Source: Caenibius tardaugens NBRC 16725 (GTDB lineage Bacteria; Pseudomonadota; Alphaproteobacteria; Sphingomonadales; Sphingomonadaceae). From it: a stretch of DNA of 64,000 bases. Shown here in pieces: positions 44,262-54,479 of this stretch. The translations under genes were made by a program, and so were the position numbers. The stretch is taken from NCBI RefSeq assembly GCF_003860345.1, contig NZ_CP034179.1, positions 682,001 through 746,000 on the forward strand, written 5' to 3'. Position 1 is the stretch's first letter; each line of letters begins with the position of its first letter. The notes under the pieces are model-generated. The model had not been told where the DNA came from, did not search any database, and was given only the letters and a program-made list of their open reading frames with translations.

Positions 44262-46499
44262 ATGAGTGGCCCAATGATGAAATCGTCGGCCGATTCGCAT
44301 AATACCGTTCCGACAATGGTAACCTTGCGAAACATCCTTTCCCCCAGATCCCGGCCCGCGGAGCCATTGGCTTTCGAACCCGATGACGACGGTGAAATTC
44401 CGCTTCCCCCCTCGCGGCCCAAACGCAACTGGCTGTGGTGGACAAAGAAGGGTCTGACGGCTGCGCTGCTGTTGTTTGTGATGCTTGTGATCTGGCTGGC
44501 GATCACGGCCCCGCTGTCAAAATCGCTGCAACCGGTTTCCCCGCCGCAGATCACGCTGCTGGCTGCCGACGGAACCCCGATTGCGCGCAACGGCGCCATT
44601 GTCGAACAACCGGTAAAAGTGGCCAAGCTGCCACCGCATGTCGCGCAGGCCTTCGTCGCTATCGAAGATCGGCGGTTTTACAACCATTGGGGCCTTGATC
44701 CGCGCGCCATCGTCCGCGCGACATGGAACAACCTGACCAGTGGCAGCACACAGGGCGGCAGCACGATCACGCAGCAGCTGGCCAAGTTCACGTACCTGTC
44801 ATCGGAACGAAGCCTTGCCCGCAAGGGGCGTGAGGCGCTGATCGCCTTCTGGCTGGAAGCCTGGCTGACCAAGGATGAAATCCTCGAACGCTATCTCTCC
44901 AATGCCTATTTCGGGGACAATACCTACGGCCTGCGCGCCGCATCCCTGCACTATTTCCATCGGCAGCCGGAAAATCTCAAACCGGAACAGGCCGCCATGC
45001 TGGCCGGGCTGATGCAGGCACCATCACGGCTGGCGCCGACGAAGCACTTCGAGCGCGCGGAAAAACGCATGCGGCTGGTGCTGCAGGCGATGGTCGACGC
45101 TGGCTATATGACAGCGGCAGAAGCGAAGGCCGTGGGCACGCCGCGCCTTGATGTGCGTCGGCGCAACGAACTGCCGACCGGCACCTATTTCGCCGACTGG
45201 GCCTTGCCGCAGGCGCGGCAACTGGGCGATGGCGGTTATTCCAAGCAGACTTTCACGACCACGCTCGACGCGCGGCTACAGGCCGCGGCACGCCGGGCGG
45301 CCGAAGGCGCCCGACTGGGCGGCGCGCAAGTCGCGCTGGTCGCCATGCGCAGGAATGGCGAAGTCGTGGCCATGGTTGGTGGCAAGGACTATTCCCGATC
45401 ATCCTTCAACCGGGTGACGCAATCGCGCCGCCAGCCCGGCTCCACATTTAAGCTGTTCGTCTATCTTGCAGCGCTGGAAAAGGGCTGGAAGCCGGATGAT
45501 ACCATCTCGAACGCCGAAATCACCACGGGCTCCTATCGCCCGCGCAATGCGGGCGGTTCCTATTCCGACACGATCACGCTGAAGGATGCCTTCGCCCGGT
45601 CGAGCAATGTTGCGACCTTGCGGCTGTTCAATCAGGTGAGCGACAAGGCGGTGATCGCCACCGCCCGCAAACTGGGTGTGACATCGCCCTTGCCGGAAGG
45701 CGATCCCAGCCTTGCTCTCGGCACGTCAGGCATGACCCTGCTCGAACTGACAGCCGCTTATGCCGGTGTCGCCGCCAACCATTATCCTGTGACCCCCCGC
45801 GCTTTCAAGGAAGAGGAAGCGGGCTGGTTCGACTGGTTGCTGGACGGCAGCGACAGCCTGTCTTCGCGCAATCACAAAGACATGGAACAATTGCTGGGCG
45901 GTGTGGTCACAGAGGGAACCGGCCGCGCGGCACGCCTGCACAAGGCCAGTTTCGGCAAGACCGGCACCAGCCAGGGCAACCGCGATGCGCTGTTCATCGG
46001 CTATGCGGGCGATCTGGTCGTGGGTGTCTGGGTTGGCAATGATGACAACAAGCCACTGGCCGGTGTGTCCGGCGGCGGTTTGCCCGCACAGATCTGGCGC
46101 AATTTCATGCGTCAGGCGCTGGGCGAAAGCACACCGCCGAAGAAGAAGCCGGTCAACCCGAGCGGGCCGGTGCAACCGCTGGACCTGCCCGTGATCGGCG
46201 ATATTCCGTTGGGTCAGGGTAACAATCTGCGCATCGATGGCGGGCAGGCAACGATCAGTACCGAAATAGGCGGCGCACCCGTGGATGTGCGGATCGATGG
46301 CCAGGGCGTCAGTATCAACGGAACGGACATCGCCAACGGCGCTGCACGCGGCACTGAAGCGGCCCGGCGCGCGCTGGAAGACCAGCGCCAGACCGTGCAG
46401 AATGCCCGCGAGGCGACCCAACGCCTCGAAGCCGAATTGCGCCGCCGCGCCGAACAGGTGCAAAACGAACGCGCGCCACCGCAGCCGCCTGCCCGATAG
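44262..46499 (+). CDS. Bifunctional penicillin-binding protein (class A, PBP1-type)
   Basis: A 745-residue peptidoglycan synthase: one N-terminal membrane helix near residues 63-85 (GLTAALLLFVMLVIWLAITA), a GT51 transglycosylase (FVAIEDRRFYNHWGLDPRAI near 130; GSTQGGSTITQQLAKFTYL near 162) and a transpeptidase with the Ser-X-X-Lys motif STFK (RRQPGSTFKLFVYLAALEKG near 390), SSN (ARSSNVATL near 450) and KTGTS (FGKTGTSQGN near 568). A C-terminal tail of about 100 residues ends in a charged coiled-coil-like QTVQNAREATQRLEAEL region and a Pro-rich end. It resembles PBP1A/1C. The start could also be 44274. It is a stand-alone gene. Confidence 0.93.
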   Translation: MSGPMMKSSADSHNTVPTMVTLRNILSPRSRPAEPLAFEPDDDGEIPLPPSRPKRNWLWWTKKGLTAALLLFVMLVIWLAITAPLSKSLQPVSPPQITLLAADGTPIARNGAIVEQPVKVAKLPPHVAQAFVAIEDRRFYNHWGLDPRAIVRATWNNLTSGSTQGGSTITQQLAKFTYLSSERSLARKGREALIAFWLEAWLTKDEILERYLSNAYFGDNTYGLRAASLHYFHRQPENLKPEQAAMLAGLMQAPSRLAPTKHFERAEKRMRLVLQAMVDAGYMTAAEAKAVGTPRLDVRRRNELPTGTYFADWALPQARQLGDGGYSKQTFTTTLDARLQAAARRAAEGARLGGAQVALVAMRRNGEVVAMVGGKDYSRSSFNRVTQSRRQPGSTFKLFVYLAALEKGWKPDDTISNAEITTGSYRPRNAGGSYSDTITLKDAFARSSNVATLRLFNQVSDKAVIATARKLGVTSPLPEGDPSLALGTSGMTLLELTAAYAGVAANHYPVTPRAFKEEEAGWFDWLLDGSDSLSSRNHKDMEQLLGGVVTEGTGRAARLHKASFGKTGTSQGNRDALFIGYAGDLVVGVWVGNDDNKPLAGVSGGGLPAQIWRNFMRQALGESTPPKKKPVNPSGPVQPLDLPVIGDIPLGQGNNLRIDGGQATISTEIGGAPVDVRIDGQGVSINGTDIANGAARGTEAARRALEDQRQTVQNAREATQRLEAELRRRAEQVQNERAPPQPPAR

Positions 46500-46526
46500 C
46501 AAGCCCTGTTCTACAGCCGCTTTGCG

Positions 46527-47480
46527 TCAGTCGGGACGGTGGGTAATCACCGCGTCTTCGCGCCTTTGCGGCCGGATATAGATCGAACTGAGCTGCGGGA
46601 TCGCATCCTTCAGCCGGCTCTCCAGCATGGCAATCAGCTTTTCGGCCTGCCCCATCGGCAGGTCATCGGCGAAATCCGCACTGATCGCCACGAAGACTGA
46701 ATCCGGCGATGTGTGGATCGTCCGCACATGGTTGACCGCCATGACTTCGGGCTGACTTTCAACGATGGTCCAGATTGTCCGGATCAGTTGCGGATCGGCG
46801 CTTTCCCCGATCAGGAGACCCTTCGCTTCCCGCGCCAGCAGAACTGCGACGCAGGCCAGGATCAGTCCGATCACAATCGATGCCATGCCATCCACGCGCG
46901 GATCGCCAAGCTGATGGCTCAGCCAGATGCCGACACCCGCCACCAGCAGGCCCAGCAATGCGGCGCTGTCTTCGAACAGGACCATGAAACTGGCCGGGTC
47001 CTTGGAGCGCAGGATATCCTGCCACCAACCGCCCTTCCCGCGGCGCGCATTGAATTCCCGGACTGCGATAGTCCACGATGTCCCTTCCAGCATCACCGCG
47101 ATTGCCAAAACCACATAATTGATCGTGGGATCACGCAGCGGTTCAGGCGTCATGATATGCAGCCACCCCTCGTAGAGCGACACACCCGCACCGATTGCGA
47201 AGATCAGGATCGCCACGACAAAGGCCCAGAAATACAGTTCGCGGCCATAACCAAAAGGATGCGCCGCATCAGCCGGGCGCTGCGCCTTGCGCTGGCCATA
47301 GAGCAGCAGGATCTGGTTGCCGCTGTCCACCAGCGAATGCACCCCTTCGGACAACATCGAGGATGATCCGCTGATCGCTGCTGCAACAAACTTGGCGGCC
47401 GCAATTCCGAGATTGGCGCATAACGCACCGTAGAGCACAATGTTGGCCTTGATGTGCCGCAAGGCGACAGGTTCGTGCAT
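46527..47480 (-). CDS. Cation diffusion facilitator (CDF) transporter
   Basis: A 317-residue metal antiporter with about five to six transmembrane helices and a C-terminal cytoplasmic domain. The metal-site Asp/His are in SEGVHSLVDSGNQILLLYG near residue 50 (HXXXD) and FEDSAALLGLLVAG near 175 (DS). HPFGYGRELYFWAF near 85 is diagnostic of the CDF subgroup related to SLC30A9. The C-terminal domain ends in SIYIRPQRREDAV. Substrates are usually Zn, Co, Fe or Mn. The ATG at 47480 was preferred over a TTG seven codons earlier. It is convergent with the PBP gene 27 bp away. Confidence 0.9.
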   Translation of the reverse strand: MHEPVALRHIKANIVLYGALCANLGIAAAKFVAAAISGSSSMLSEGVHSLVDSGNQILLLYGQRKAQRPADAAHPFGYGRELYFWAFVVAILIFAIGAGVSLYEGWLHIMTPEPLRDPTINYVVLAIAVMLEGTSWTIAVREFNARRGKGGWWQDILRSKDPASFMVLFEDSAALLGLLVAGVGIWLSHQLGDPRVDGMASIVIGLILACVAVLLAREAKGLLIGESADPQLIRTIWTIVESQPEVMAVNHVRTIHTSPDSVFVAISADFADDLPMGQAEKLIAMLESRLKDAIPQLSSIYIRPQRREDAVITHRPD

Positions 47481-47672
47481 GGACGGGACCTTACGTTTCA
47501 ATTGCGTGCATCAGTTTGCGCGGAATGTGTTTATGCGCAAGCGCCTTGCCATCGCCCCACAGGATCAGGAAGCCACAACGGATCAGGAGCGCCCACCTGG
47601 ACACCGCAACCCTGCGCCATACGCTTGCCATGCATCTCGCAGGAAGTTGTATCTATATGGTTGGTCCTGCCC

Positions 47673-47707
47673 AAAAAAGGGTGGATGAACACCGCGTTCA
47701 CCCACCC
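47673..47707 (-). terminator. Rho-independent terminator after SRPBCC gene
   Basis: A 12-bp stem (47679-47690 with 47696-47707, one mismatch) and a 5-base loop is followed on the minus strand by the A run at 47673-47678, read as a U-tract. It lies 47 bp beyond the SRPBCC stop. Confidence 0.8.
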
Positions 47708-47754
47708 TGCACACCCGATTGTGTCACTCTGCACCCGACAGGGTGCATCGCCCG

Positions 47755-48186
47755 TCACACAGTTGCGAGATGGGCTTCCAGCGAATCGATCAATTGGCCA
47801 TAAAGCCCTTCGAAAATAGCCTGCCCCTCAGCCCCTGATGAGCCTGGCAAAGCCTTTGCCGAAGCGTTCCACGAAACGCGCGTACCATTACCGCCGACCG
47901 GTTCGAGTTGGACCCATGCGCGGAAATTCGAAACCGGCATCGGCATGTCACCGGGAATAGTGTAACTGAAGCTGCGGGCAGTAGCGTCGCGCGTTTCCAG
48001 CACTTCCTCCACCGAACCGCCATCGGGCATATGCAGGCGGCGGATCATTCCCGGACCTTCGCCAATCACATCAACTTTCGCCCCGGGCATGGCCCATGAT
48101 ACGTTGCCGAAATCGCTGACCACATCCCACACCGCATCAACGGGCGCATTCAGTTCGCGCACGACCGAGACGTTCACATCTTCCAT
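47755..48186 (-). CDS. SRPBCC-family (polyketide cyclase/dehydrase-like) protein
   Basis: A 143-residue single-domain SRPBCC (START-like) protein. The fold opens with VSVVRELNAPVDAVWDVVSDFGNVSWAMPGAKVDVIGEGPGMIRRLHMPDGG, read in two parts, and ends with VSWNASAKALPGSSGAEGQAIFEGLYGQLIDSLEAHL. These domains bind hydrophobic ligands in a deep pocket; without partners the role is undefined. It is a monocistronic unit with its own terminator. Confidence 0.82.
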   Translation of the reverse strand: MEDVNVSVVRELNAPVDAVWDVVSDFGNVSWAMPGAKVDVIGEGPGMIRRLHMPDGGSVEEVLETRDATARSFSYTIPGDMPMPVSNFRAWVQLEPVGGNGTRVSWNASAKALPGSSGAEGQAIFEGLYGQLIDSLEAHLATV

Positions 48187-48456
48187 TATTCTCTCCCGAT
48201 TTCATCCTGTTACCTGGACTGCGAAGATAGCCCATAGCAAATCGCGCCCTTTCGTAGCAGCCGCTCCCTTGCTGTCAAAAGACATAAGCGCCGCCCATGC
48301 GCGCCCATCGGTGCTCCCACCGCGCGGAAGCGCGCGTTCCACCCTTTTGTGCGGATTTCAAAGGGCTAAACGCCCAAGGGATTAAGGCTGCAATCGTTGC
48401 TGAGCGGCCAGATTAGCGAAGAAGGGCCGCACAACCGACGAGGGCCCGCGCGATAT

Positions 48457-48984
48457 TCACGCCAGAGGGGAGGTGATTGTGGCGCTGCCCCGCGCCGCTT
48501 CTTCGTAAACACCAGTAAGGATCGAGAGGAACCGCGTCATCGTGTCCAACTTGTCGGGAACCTTGTCGATTTCCTGGAGACGATCCATCAGGATGGCAGC
48601 CTTGATATCTTCGTACTTCGATGCCGCCATTTGCCCCTGACTGGTGACAGCGTACGCAAACTGGTTGCTTTTCCCGTCACGGACCTTGGCGATAAGACCG
48701 GCAGTTTCCAGCTTTCTCAAACTGTACTGGATGTTGGGGACATCATCCCGGTTCATCAGGCGCGCTATCGTCGCACTGTTCTTCGCCCTGCCCTGCATCC
48801 TCACGATGTGAAGAATCAAATGTTCGGATAACTTCAAATCATTGCCGAGGGAAATGGACCCTGTTTCCGTAACAAACCTCGAAAAAGCCTCATAAAAACG
48901 CACCAAAGACCATTCAAAATCAGAAACCTTGTTATCGAAAACAGACGTACCGATATCCATTTCAAGATAACATTTTGGCTTCAT
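48457..48984 (-). CDS. MarR-like winged-helix regulator
   Basis: About 175 residues. The winged helix covers LSEHLILHIVRMQGRAKNSATIARLMNRDDVPNIQYSLRKLETAGLIAKVRDGKSNQFAYAVTSQGQ; the piece RDDVPNIQYSLRKLETAGLI is the recognition helix region. It resembles sphingomonad MarR relatives (PF13463-type). The ATG at 48984 has GGGGGAC upstream. It lies 270 bp downstream of the SRPBCC gene and 371 bp from the ThDP enzyme gene; its target is not evident. Confidence 0.78.
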   Translation of the reverse strand: MKPKCYLEMDIGTSVFDNKVSDFEWSLVRFYEAFSRFVTETGSISLGNDLKLSEHLILHIVRMQGRAKNSATIARLMNRDDVPNIQYSLRKLETAGLIAKVRDGKSNQFAYAVTSQGQMAASKYEDIKAAILMDRLQEIDKVPDKLDTMTRFLSILTGVYEEAARGSATITSPLA

Positions 48985-49355
48985 AAAATTACGTCCCCCA
49001 ACATTTTCGCACAATCACTCTTTCTAAAATCGCGATTATACGCACATTTTCACATCCGCAATACTTCAGGCAATAAAAGACATAATCATATGAATTATAA
49101 TGACAATATGTGAAAATTAAGGTTAATCTACCCTTATATCCTCAGAATATCCTGCAACCATCCAGTCATGCCTCCCGAATACTTACGCCCATGCGCGCCG
49201 GCCAATGCCAGTTATTGCCTCCATTCCATGACCTGCTTACCCTCTCCAAACAACGGCAGCAGCGACGAACAGTTGCAATTGAGCGTCCGTCCGGCAGCCA
49301 TCCCATGCGCTTTACAGACAATGGACACATGCCAGCCCCCCGGATCGCAATCCGG
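48985..49355. other. AT-rich gene-free region
   Basis: This 371-bp stretch contains the promoter of the MarR-like gene (AT-rich, 49015-49110) and the end of the ThDP enzyme transcript. The short plus-strand frames have no recognisable family. I see no hairpin with a U-tract. Confidence 0.35.
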
Positions 49356-50927
49356 TCAGGGGTAAAGCTTCGCTTCGATCAGGAATGGGCCTTCCTCGCG
49401 AGTCGAAGCGATCACTGCCTGTGTAAAATCTTCAGCGGTTTCTACACGCATGCCAGGCACCCCCAGACTTCTCGCCATGGCAAGCCAATCAATAGTGGGA
49501 TTGTCGATATCGATCATGCTTGCGGCGCGAGGGCCGGGCGCCGCGCCAGCCCCCATATTGGCATATTCAGCCTTGAGAATTGCATAACTGTTGTTCGCAA
49601 AAATTATGGTCGTCACCGGCAGCGCTTCACGTGCCTGGGTCCACAGCGACTGGATCGTGTACATCGCGCTGCCATCACCCACCATGCATAACGTCCGCCG
49701 ATCCGGGCAAGCCAAGGCCGCCCCCGTCGCCACAGGCGTGGCATAACCGATCGACCCGCCCATATTGTTGATCAAATCATGGGGCCGCGCGCCCATCGTA
49801 TGCCCCATGGTTTCGCGGCCCGTGGTCAGCGATTCATCCACCACAATCGCGTTTTCCGGAATGGCCACTGCCAAAGCATGCGCGATACTTATCGGGTTTA
49901 GCGCCCCGCTTGGCATGGGCGTTTCGATCCGTGGCTGGACAAGCGCAGAGGCGGCCGAAGCACCCAGAGCATCGAGCAGCATTTCGAATGCCATCTCGCT
50001 GTCTTCGTCCGGCGCCACCAGCGTATGCACGGCCGCGTCCTGATCTTTCAACAGACTGGGCCTGTCCGGATAACGGAAGAAGGCCACAGGCTCCCCTGTC
50101 TCCACCGTAATCAGATGGCGGATACCCTGCAGAAACGCCATGGCCTGCGGCACGGCATAGGGAATGCGTTCCACAGGCGTGCGCCCCGCCCCACGTTCGA
50201 GCCGCGCGGTGAAGAACTGCGAACCGAGCCGCGCCCCGGATGCGGCGGCGATGCGCCCCACCAGTTCCAACGCACGCCCCCTTGTTGCCTTGTTGGCGAC
50301 AATAATCATCGCTGGTTCGCCCGATCGCAGCACGCGGGCGACCTGTTCGACCCGCCCCGCATCAGGTGCGCGGCGCCCGGCCTCCACCCTGGGCAGAACC
50401 CCGATGCGCGGCGCGCCACCCGGCGGCCCGGCATCGCCCCATGACGCATCGCCGGGCAGGATCAATGTTGCGATTTTACCCGGGTGTTCAGCCGCCTTGG
50501 CGATAGCCTCGGCCGCATCCGGCGCGACGGCCGAGGCAGATACCGACCGGCGCACCCAATGGCTGAGTGGCCGCGCCAACCCTTCAATATCGGATGCCAG
50601 CGGAGCATCGTATTTCAGATGCGCCATTGCGTGATCGCCCACAATGTTCACCATGCCCGAACTGGCGCGCCGGGCATTGTGGATATTGGCCAGTCCGTTA
50701 GCGAGACCCGGGCCGAGGTGCAGGAGCGTCGATGCAGGGGCATCCCGCATCCGATACCAGCCATCCGCCGCGCCCGTCGCCACCCCTTCGAACAGGCACA
50801 GAACGGGCTTGATGCGCGGATTTTCCAACGCCGCCAAAAAATGCATCTCTGATGTACCGGGATTGGCGAAGCAAATCTCCACCCCGTGACCGGCCAAAGT
50901 TTCGACCAGGCTTTCAGCGCCATTCAT
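49356..50927 (-). CDS. Thiamine diphosphate-dependent enzyme (acetolactate synthase/benzoylformate decarboxylase-like)
   Basis: A 523-residue ThDP enzyme with the three usual domains. The activating Glu is in LCLFEGVATGAADGWYRM near residue 49, the central domain spans about 190-320, and the ThDP/Mg motif GDGSAMYTIQSLWTQAREAL through FANNSYAIL near residues 410-440 has the GDG and NN ends. It is shorter than biosynthetic acetolactate synthase (about 570 residues) and lacks an adjacent regulatory subunit gene, which favours a catabolic role such as 2-oxo acid decarboxylase or carboligase. The substrate is unknown. Confidence 0.86.
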   Translation of the reverse strand: MNGAESLVETLAGHGVEICFANPGTSEMHFLAALENPRIKPVLCLFEGVATGAADGWYRMRDAPASTLLHLGPGLANGLANIHNARRASSGMVNIVGDHAMAHLKYDAPLASDIEGLARPLSHWVRRSVSASAVAPDAAEAIAKAAEHPGKIATLILPGDASWGDAGPPGGAPRIGVLPRVEAGRRAPDAGRVEQVARVLRSGEPAMIIVANKATRGRALELVGRIAAASGARLGSQFFTARLERGAGRTPVERIPYAVPQAMAFLQGIRHLITVETGEPVAFFRYPDRPSLLKDQDAAVHTLVAPDEDSEMAFEMLLDALGASAASALVQPRIETPMPSGALNPISIAHALAVAIPENAIVVDESLTTGRETMGHTMGARPHDLINNMGGSIGYATPVATGAALACPDRRTLCMVGDGSAMYTIQSLWTQAREALPVTTIIFANNSYAILKAEYANMGAGAAPGPRAASMIDIDNPTIDWLAMARSLGVPGMRVETAEDFTQAVIASTREEGPFLIEAKLYP

Positions 50928-51058
50928 CGCACAACACCCCGTTTTCCGCGTTGTTGTTACAACGCCTTATAAGCACGGAGGTGCCGCGACGAAAATATCA
51001 TTCAAACAGGAAGATTATGCCGGATTCCCGCTGCGTCCGCGCAAAACCGGAGGTACAT

Positions 51059-51087
51059 GGGGCCGGCACCAGGCTGGCGCCGGCCCC
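51059..51087 (-). terminator. GC-rich hairpin downstream of pckG
   Basis: GGGGCCGGC (51059-51067) pairs with GCCGGCCCC (51079-51087), with inner CCAG/CTGG extending the stem, 9 bp beyond the pckG stop. No U-tract follows, so efficiency as an intrinsic terminator is uncertain. Confidence 0.5.
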
Positions 51088-51096
51088 AACAAACAA

Positions 51097-52920
51097 TCAG
51101 CCTGCGAGACGCGCCTCGAGCGCACGCTGTTCGTCCAGCAGTGCAGCGGGGACTTTGCCCAGCTTCTCGAAATCGCGTGCGCTGGCCTTGGCTTCTTCTT
51201 CCCAGACCTCAGGATCGACCAGCAACAGTTCGGCCATATCTTCTGCGGAAATATCCAGACCGGACACGTTGATGCCATCTGCGGCGGGCAGTCTGCCAAC
51301 CGGACTGTCGATCGCTTCAACGCGGCCATCGCGGCGATCCAGAATCCATTCCAGAACGCGGATATTGTCACCAAAGCCGGGCCACAGATAACGCCCGTCC
51401 TGCCCCTTGCGGAACCAGTTGACGAGGTAGATGCCGGGCATGTTTTCCTTGCCTGCACCAAGCTTCAGCCAATGTTCGAAATAGTCGGAGATGGCATAGC
51501 CGCAGAACGGCAGCATCGCGAACGGATCGCGCCGCAGCGTGCCAACCTTGGCTTCGGCTGCAGCCGTCGTTTCCGAGGCCACATTGGCGGCAAGGTAGAC
51601 GCCATGCTGCCAGTCAAACGCTTCCGTCACCAGCGGCACAGCCGTCGCGCGGCGCCCGCCGAACAGAATGGCCGAGATCGGAACACCGGCAGGATTATCC
51701 CATTCCGATGCGATGGAGGGGCACTGGCTCGCCGGGACGGTGAAGCGCGCATTGGGATGTGCAGCGGGGCTGCCGCTTTCCGGTGTCCACGCATCGCCAC
51801 GCCAGTCGGTCAGGCCTGCAGGCGGCGTATCGGTGAGACCTTCCCACCAGACATCGCCATCGGCAGTCAGTGCGGTGTTGGTGAAGATCGCATTGGCATA
51901 GAGCGTTTCCACGGCATTGCGGTTGGTCGCATAGCCGGTGCCCGGCGCCACGCCGAAGAACCCTGCTTCCGGATTGACGGCATAAAGGCGTCCGTCCGCA
52001 CCGAAACGCATCCACGCGATATCGTCCCCGACGGTTTCGGCTTTCCAGCCCGATAGCGCAGGCTGCAGCATGGCCATGTTGGTCTTGCCGCACGCGCTGG
52101 GGAAAGCCGCAGCGACATAATGCACACGGCCATCAGGCGCAGTGAGCTTGAGGATGAGCATGTGTTCGGCCAGCCAGCCATCATCGCGGGCCATCACGCT
52201 GGCAATCCGCAGGGCGAGACACTTCTTGCCGAGCAGCGCGTTGCCACCGTAGCCCGAACCGTAGGACCAGATTTCACGGGTTTCGGGATAGTGGACAATC
52301 CACTTTTCATCCGAACAGGGCCACGGCACATCTTTCGCGCCGTTTGTCAGCGGCATGCCGACAGTGTGCACGCAGGGCACGAAGAAACCGTCATCACCCA
52401 GCATATCGAGTGCTGGCTTGCCCATGCGGGTCATCAGCTTCATCGAGAGGACGACGTAGGCGCTATCGGTCAGTTCGACGCCGACCACGCTTGCTTCCGA
52501 ACCCAGCGGTCCCATGCAATAGGGAACGACATACATCGTGCGGCCAGCCATGCACCCGTCAAACAGGTTCTGCATATTGGCACGCATTTCAACCGGATCG
52601 CGCCAGTTGTTCGTCGGCCCTGCATCCGCTTCCTTTTCGGAGCAGATGAATGTGCGGCTTTCCACGCGGGCCACATCGCGCGGGTCAGACCGCGCGTAAA
52701 AGCTGTTGGGCCGCTTCGATTCGTCCAGCTTGACCAGCGTTCCGGCATCAACCAGCATGGCCGAAAGCTCATCCCATTCCGCGTCGGAACCGTCACACCA
52801 GCGAATCGCCGCAGGCTTGGTAAGACGTGCAACCTCCTCAACCCATGCGAGCAGTTCGCCATGCCGGGTTGCCGGTTTGGCGGGTGCTTCAGTGGGGGAA
52901 AGCGCAACCTGATCGTTCAT
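51097..52920 (-). CDS. pckG: Phosphoenolpyruvate carboxykinase (GTP)
   Basis: A 607-residue GTP-dependent PEPCK, making PEP from oxaloacetate for gluconeogenesis. The nucleotide-binding P-loop is [13 protein letters not shown] near residue 280, substrate binding is in [21 protein letters not shown] near 230, and other signature stretches are [56 protein letters not shown]. Most alphaproteobacteria use the ATP enzyme (pckA); the GTP form is characteristic of sphingomonads and a few others. The ATG at 52920 follows GGAGAATGG and is preferred over that at 52932. It is monocistronic and fits with aceA and the malic enzyme. Confidence 0.95.
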   Translation of the reverse strand: MNDQVALSPTEAPAKPATRHGELLAWVEEVARLTKPAAIRWCDGSDAEWDELSAMLVDAGTLVKLDESKRPNSFYARSDPRDVARVESRTFICSEKEADAGPTNNWRDPVEMRANMQNLFDGCMAGRTMYVVPYCMGPLGSEASVVGVELTDSAYVVLSMKLMTRMGKPALDMLGDDGFFVPCVHTVGMPLTNGAKDVPWPCSDEKWIVHYPETREIWSYGSGYGGNALLGKKCLALRIASVMARDDGWLAEHMLILKLTAPDGRVHYVAAAFPSACGKTNMAMLQPALSGWKAETVGDDIAWMRFGADGRLYAVNPEAGFFGVAPGTGYATNRNAVETLYANAIFTNTALTADGDVWWEGLTDTPPAGLTDWRGDAWTPESGSPAAHPNARFTVPASQCPSIASEWDNPAGVPISAILFGGRRATAVPLVTEAFDWQHGVYLAANVASETTAAAEAKVGTLRRDPFAMLPFCGYAISDYFEHWLKLGAGKENMPGIYLVNWFRKGQDGRYLWPGFGDNIRVLEWILDRRDGRVEAIDSPVGRLPAADGINVSGLDISAEDMAELLLVDPEVWEEEAKASARDFEKLGKVPAALLDEQRALEARLAG

Positions 52921-53279
52921 TCCATTCTCCATTGCTGCCGCATATTACAACGTCTTGCGCGCGGCGGGCGAGGCCATCATGCCCCGGGAACACCGATGAA
53001 CGGCGCCCATGGCGGATAGCTTCACGGTGCAGCGATTGAGTCGCTGCGCCCTGATTGATTCGGCAGTCCATTGGACCTGTATCGATATCTTGCCGATACG
53101 TCCAAAAACACACCCGGAGTCTGCCGTCTTCCGCGCCCCCATATAAAAAAATGACGAAATTGGAAGTACCGGAAGACAAGAATGATGTGGTTTCCGGCTC
53201 AAATGACATTCCCACGCGCACGAGAGGCGGGAAAATCTGGCCGATGTCGGCTCCCGTATCAGCCCCGCAGCACAGTATG
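52921..53279. other. pckG promoter region with several inverted repeats
   Basis: A 359-bp gene-free stretch upstream of pckG. It holds a 9-bp hairpin at 53026-53050 (GGTGCAGCG / CGCTGCGCC, one wobble), GTCCA-T-TGGAC at 53066-53076 and GTATCG-N9-CGATAC at 53079-53099. These could be regulatory sites for gluconeogenic control. No gene is supported. Confidence 0.4.
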
Positions 53280-54314
53280 TCAGACGGCGACGGCGTCCAG
53301 CACGCGGATGGTCCCGGTATCCGCATCCATTTCAACACGCGCGCCTACAGGCAGACTGAACTGGTTCGCCACGTGGCCGATATTGGCGCCGCGCAATGCC
53401 GGAATACCCAGCGGACTAAAGTATTGATCCAGCAACTGGGGAACCGTGAAACCGGTATAATCGGGAATCCCGTTCGTGCAGCGCGCGCATTGACCGAAGA
53501 TCACACCGGCGAGCTTTTCGAGAATACCGGCAAGCGCCAACTGGCTGAGCATACGATCGATCCGGTATTCGGCCTCGCCCACATCCTCGAGAAACAGGAT
53601 GGCGCCATCGAAGTCGGGCAACCACGGCGTGCCCACCAGCGCGGACAGGACCGAAAGATTGCCACCAAGCAAGCGTCCGGTGGCTTTGCCGGGGTGAATA
53701 GTGGTGGTGCGCCAGCGATCCTGCATCGTAGGGTCGCCCGCCGCCATATCCGGTTGATCGAACGTGGGTGTATCCCCGGCAAAGGCCAGTCGCCAGAATG
53801 ATTCCCAACTGATCGCCTGCCATCGGCTGGCGGCATTGGGGGCATGAATGCTGGCGAAATCCGTGCGCGCGGCAATGGCAAGATGGAGCGCGGTGATGTC
53901 GCTGGAGCCGATCAACAGTTTCGGATTGGCCCGAATGACCTTCCAGTCCAGCAAAGGCAGCAGGCGCGCGCATCCCCATCCGCCCCGAACCGCGAAGATG
54001 GCGCGGACTTCGTCATCCGCGAACATGGCATTGATATCCGATGCGCGCTGTTCATCCGTGCCTGCCAGATACCCGTAACGGGCCGAAACGTGCGCGCCCA
54101 CTTTCGGAACCAGCCCCATGCCCGCGATGGTGTGTTTCACCAGTTCGATCTGGTCCGGCCCATCACTGAAGCTTGCCGGCTCGATCAATCCGACCACATC
54201 GCCCGGGCGCAGACGCGGGGGTTTGGAAAGCGCGCGCGCGGGGGCAGAATCGGCCAGCATCAGTGCGGCAAACAGTCCGGCCATGCCACCTATTGTCGAA
54301 CGCCTGTCCCGCAT
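53280..54314 (-). CDS. Peptidase S66 family L,D-carboxypeptidase
   Basis: A 344-residue serine carboxypeptidase that removes the terminal D-Ala from murein tetrapeptide. The nucleophile Ser is in KLLIGSSDITALHLA near residue 130 and the other triad members are Glu in GAILFLEDVGEAEYRIDRML near 240 and His in GANIGHVANQFSLPVGA near 315. GDVVGLIEPAS and VRGGWGCARLLPLLDW complete the signature. The first 28 residues (MRDRRSTIGGMAGLFAALML then ADSAPARA) look like an export signal with a twin-Arg start, unusual because most LdcA enzymes are cytoplasmic. It is divergent from the second LLM gene. Confidence 0.9.
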   Translation of the reverse strand: MRDRRSTIGGMAGLFAALMLADSAPARALSKPPRLRPGDVVGLIEPASFSDGPDQIELVKHTIAGMGLVPKVGAHVSARYGYLAGTDEQRASDINAMFADDEVRAIFAVRGGWGCARLLPLLDWKVIRANPKLLIGSSDITALHLAIAARTDFASIHAPNAASRWQAISWESFWRLAFAGDTPTFDQPDMAAGDPTMQDRWRTTTIHPGKATGRLLGGNLSVLSALVGTPWLPDFDGAILFLEDVGEAEYRIDRMLSQLALAGILEKLAGVIFGQCARCTNGIPDYTGFTVPQLLDQYFSPLGIPALRGANIGHVANQFSLPVGARVEMDADTGTIRVLDAVAV

Positions 54315-54479
54315 TCCGCATCCATAGCAGTGCCTGCCCCGCCCGCCAGATGTTTCGTGACAGAGGTTTCGGGGAATGCCGCCCTGGATGGAGTTGTCTT
54401 CCCGGACGTGTCGCGCATAACCGTTGCCCGAACAGAATGTCGTGCAACCGATGCGCGACCGCCCGAGGTGATGCCCCTT

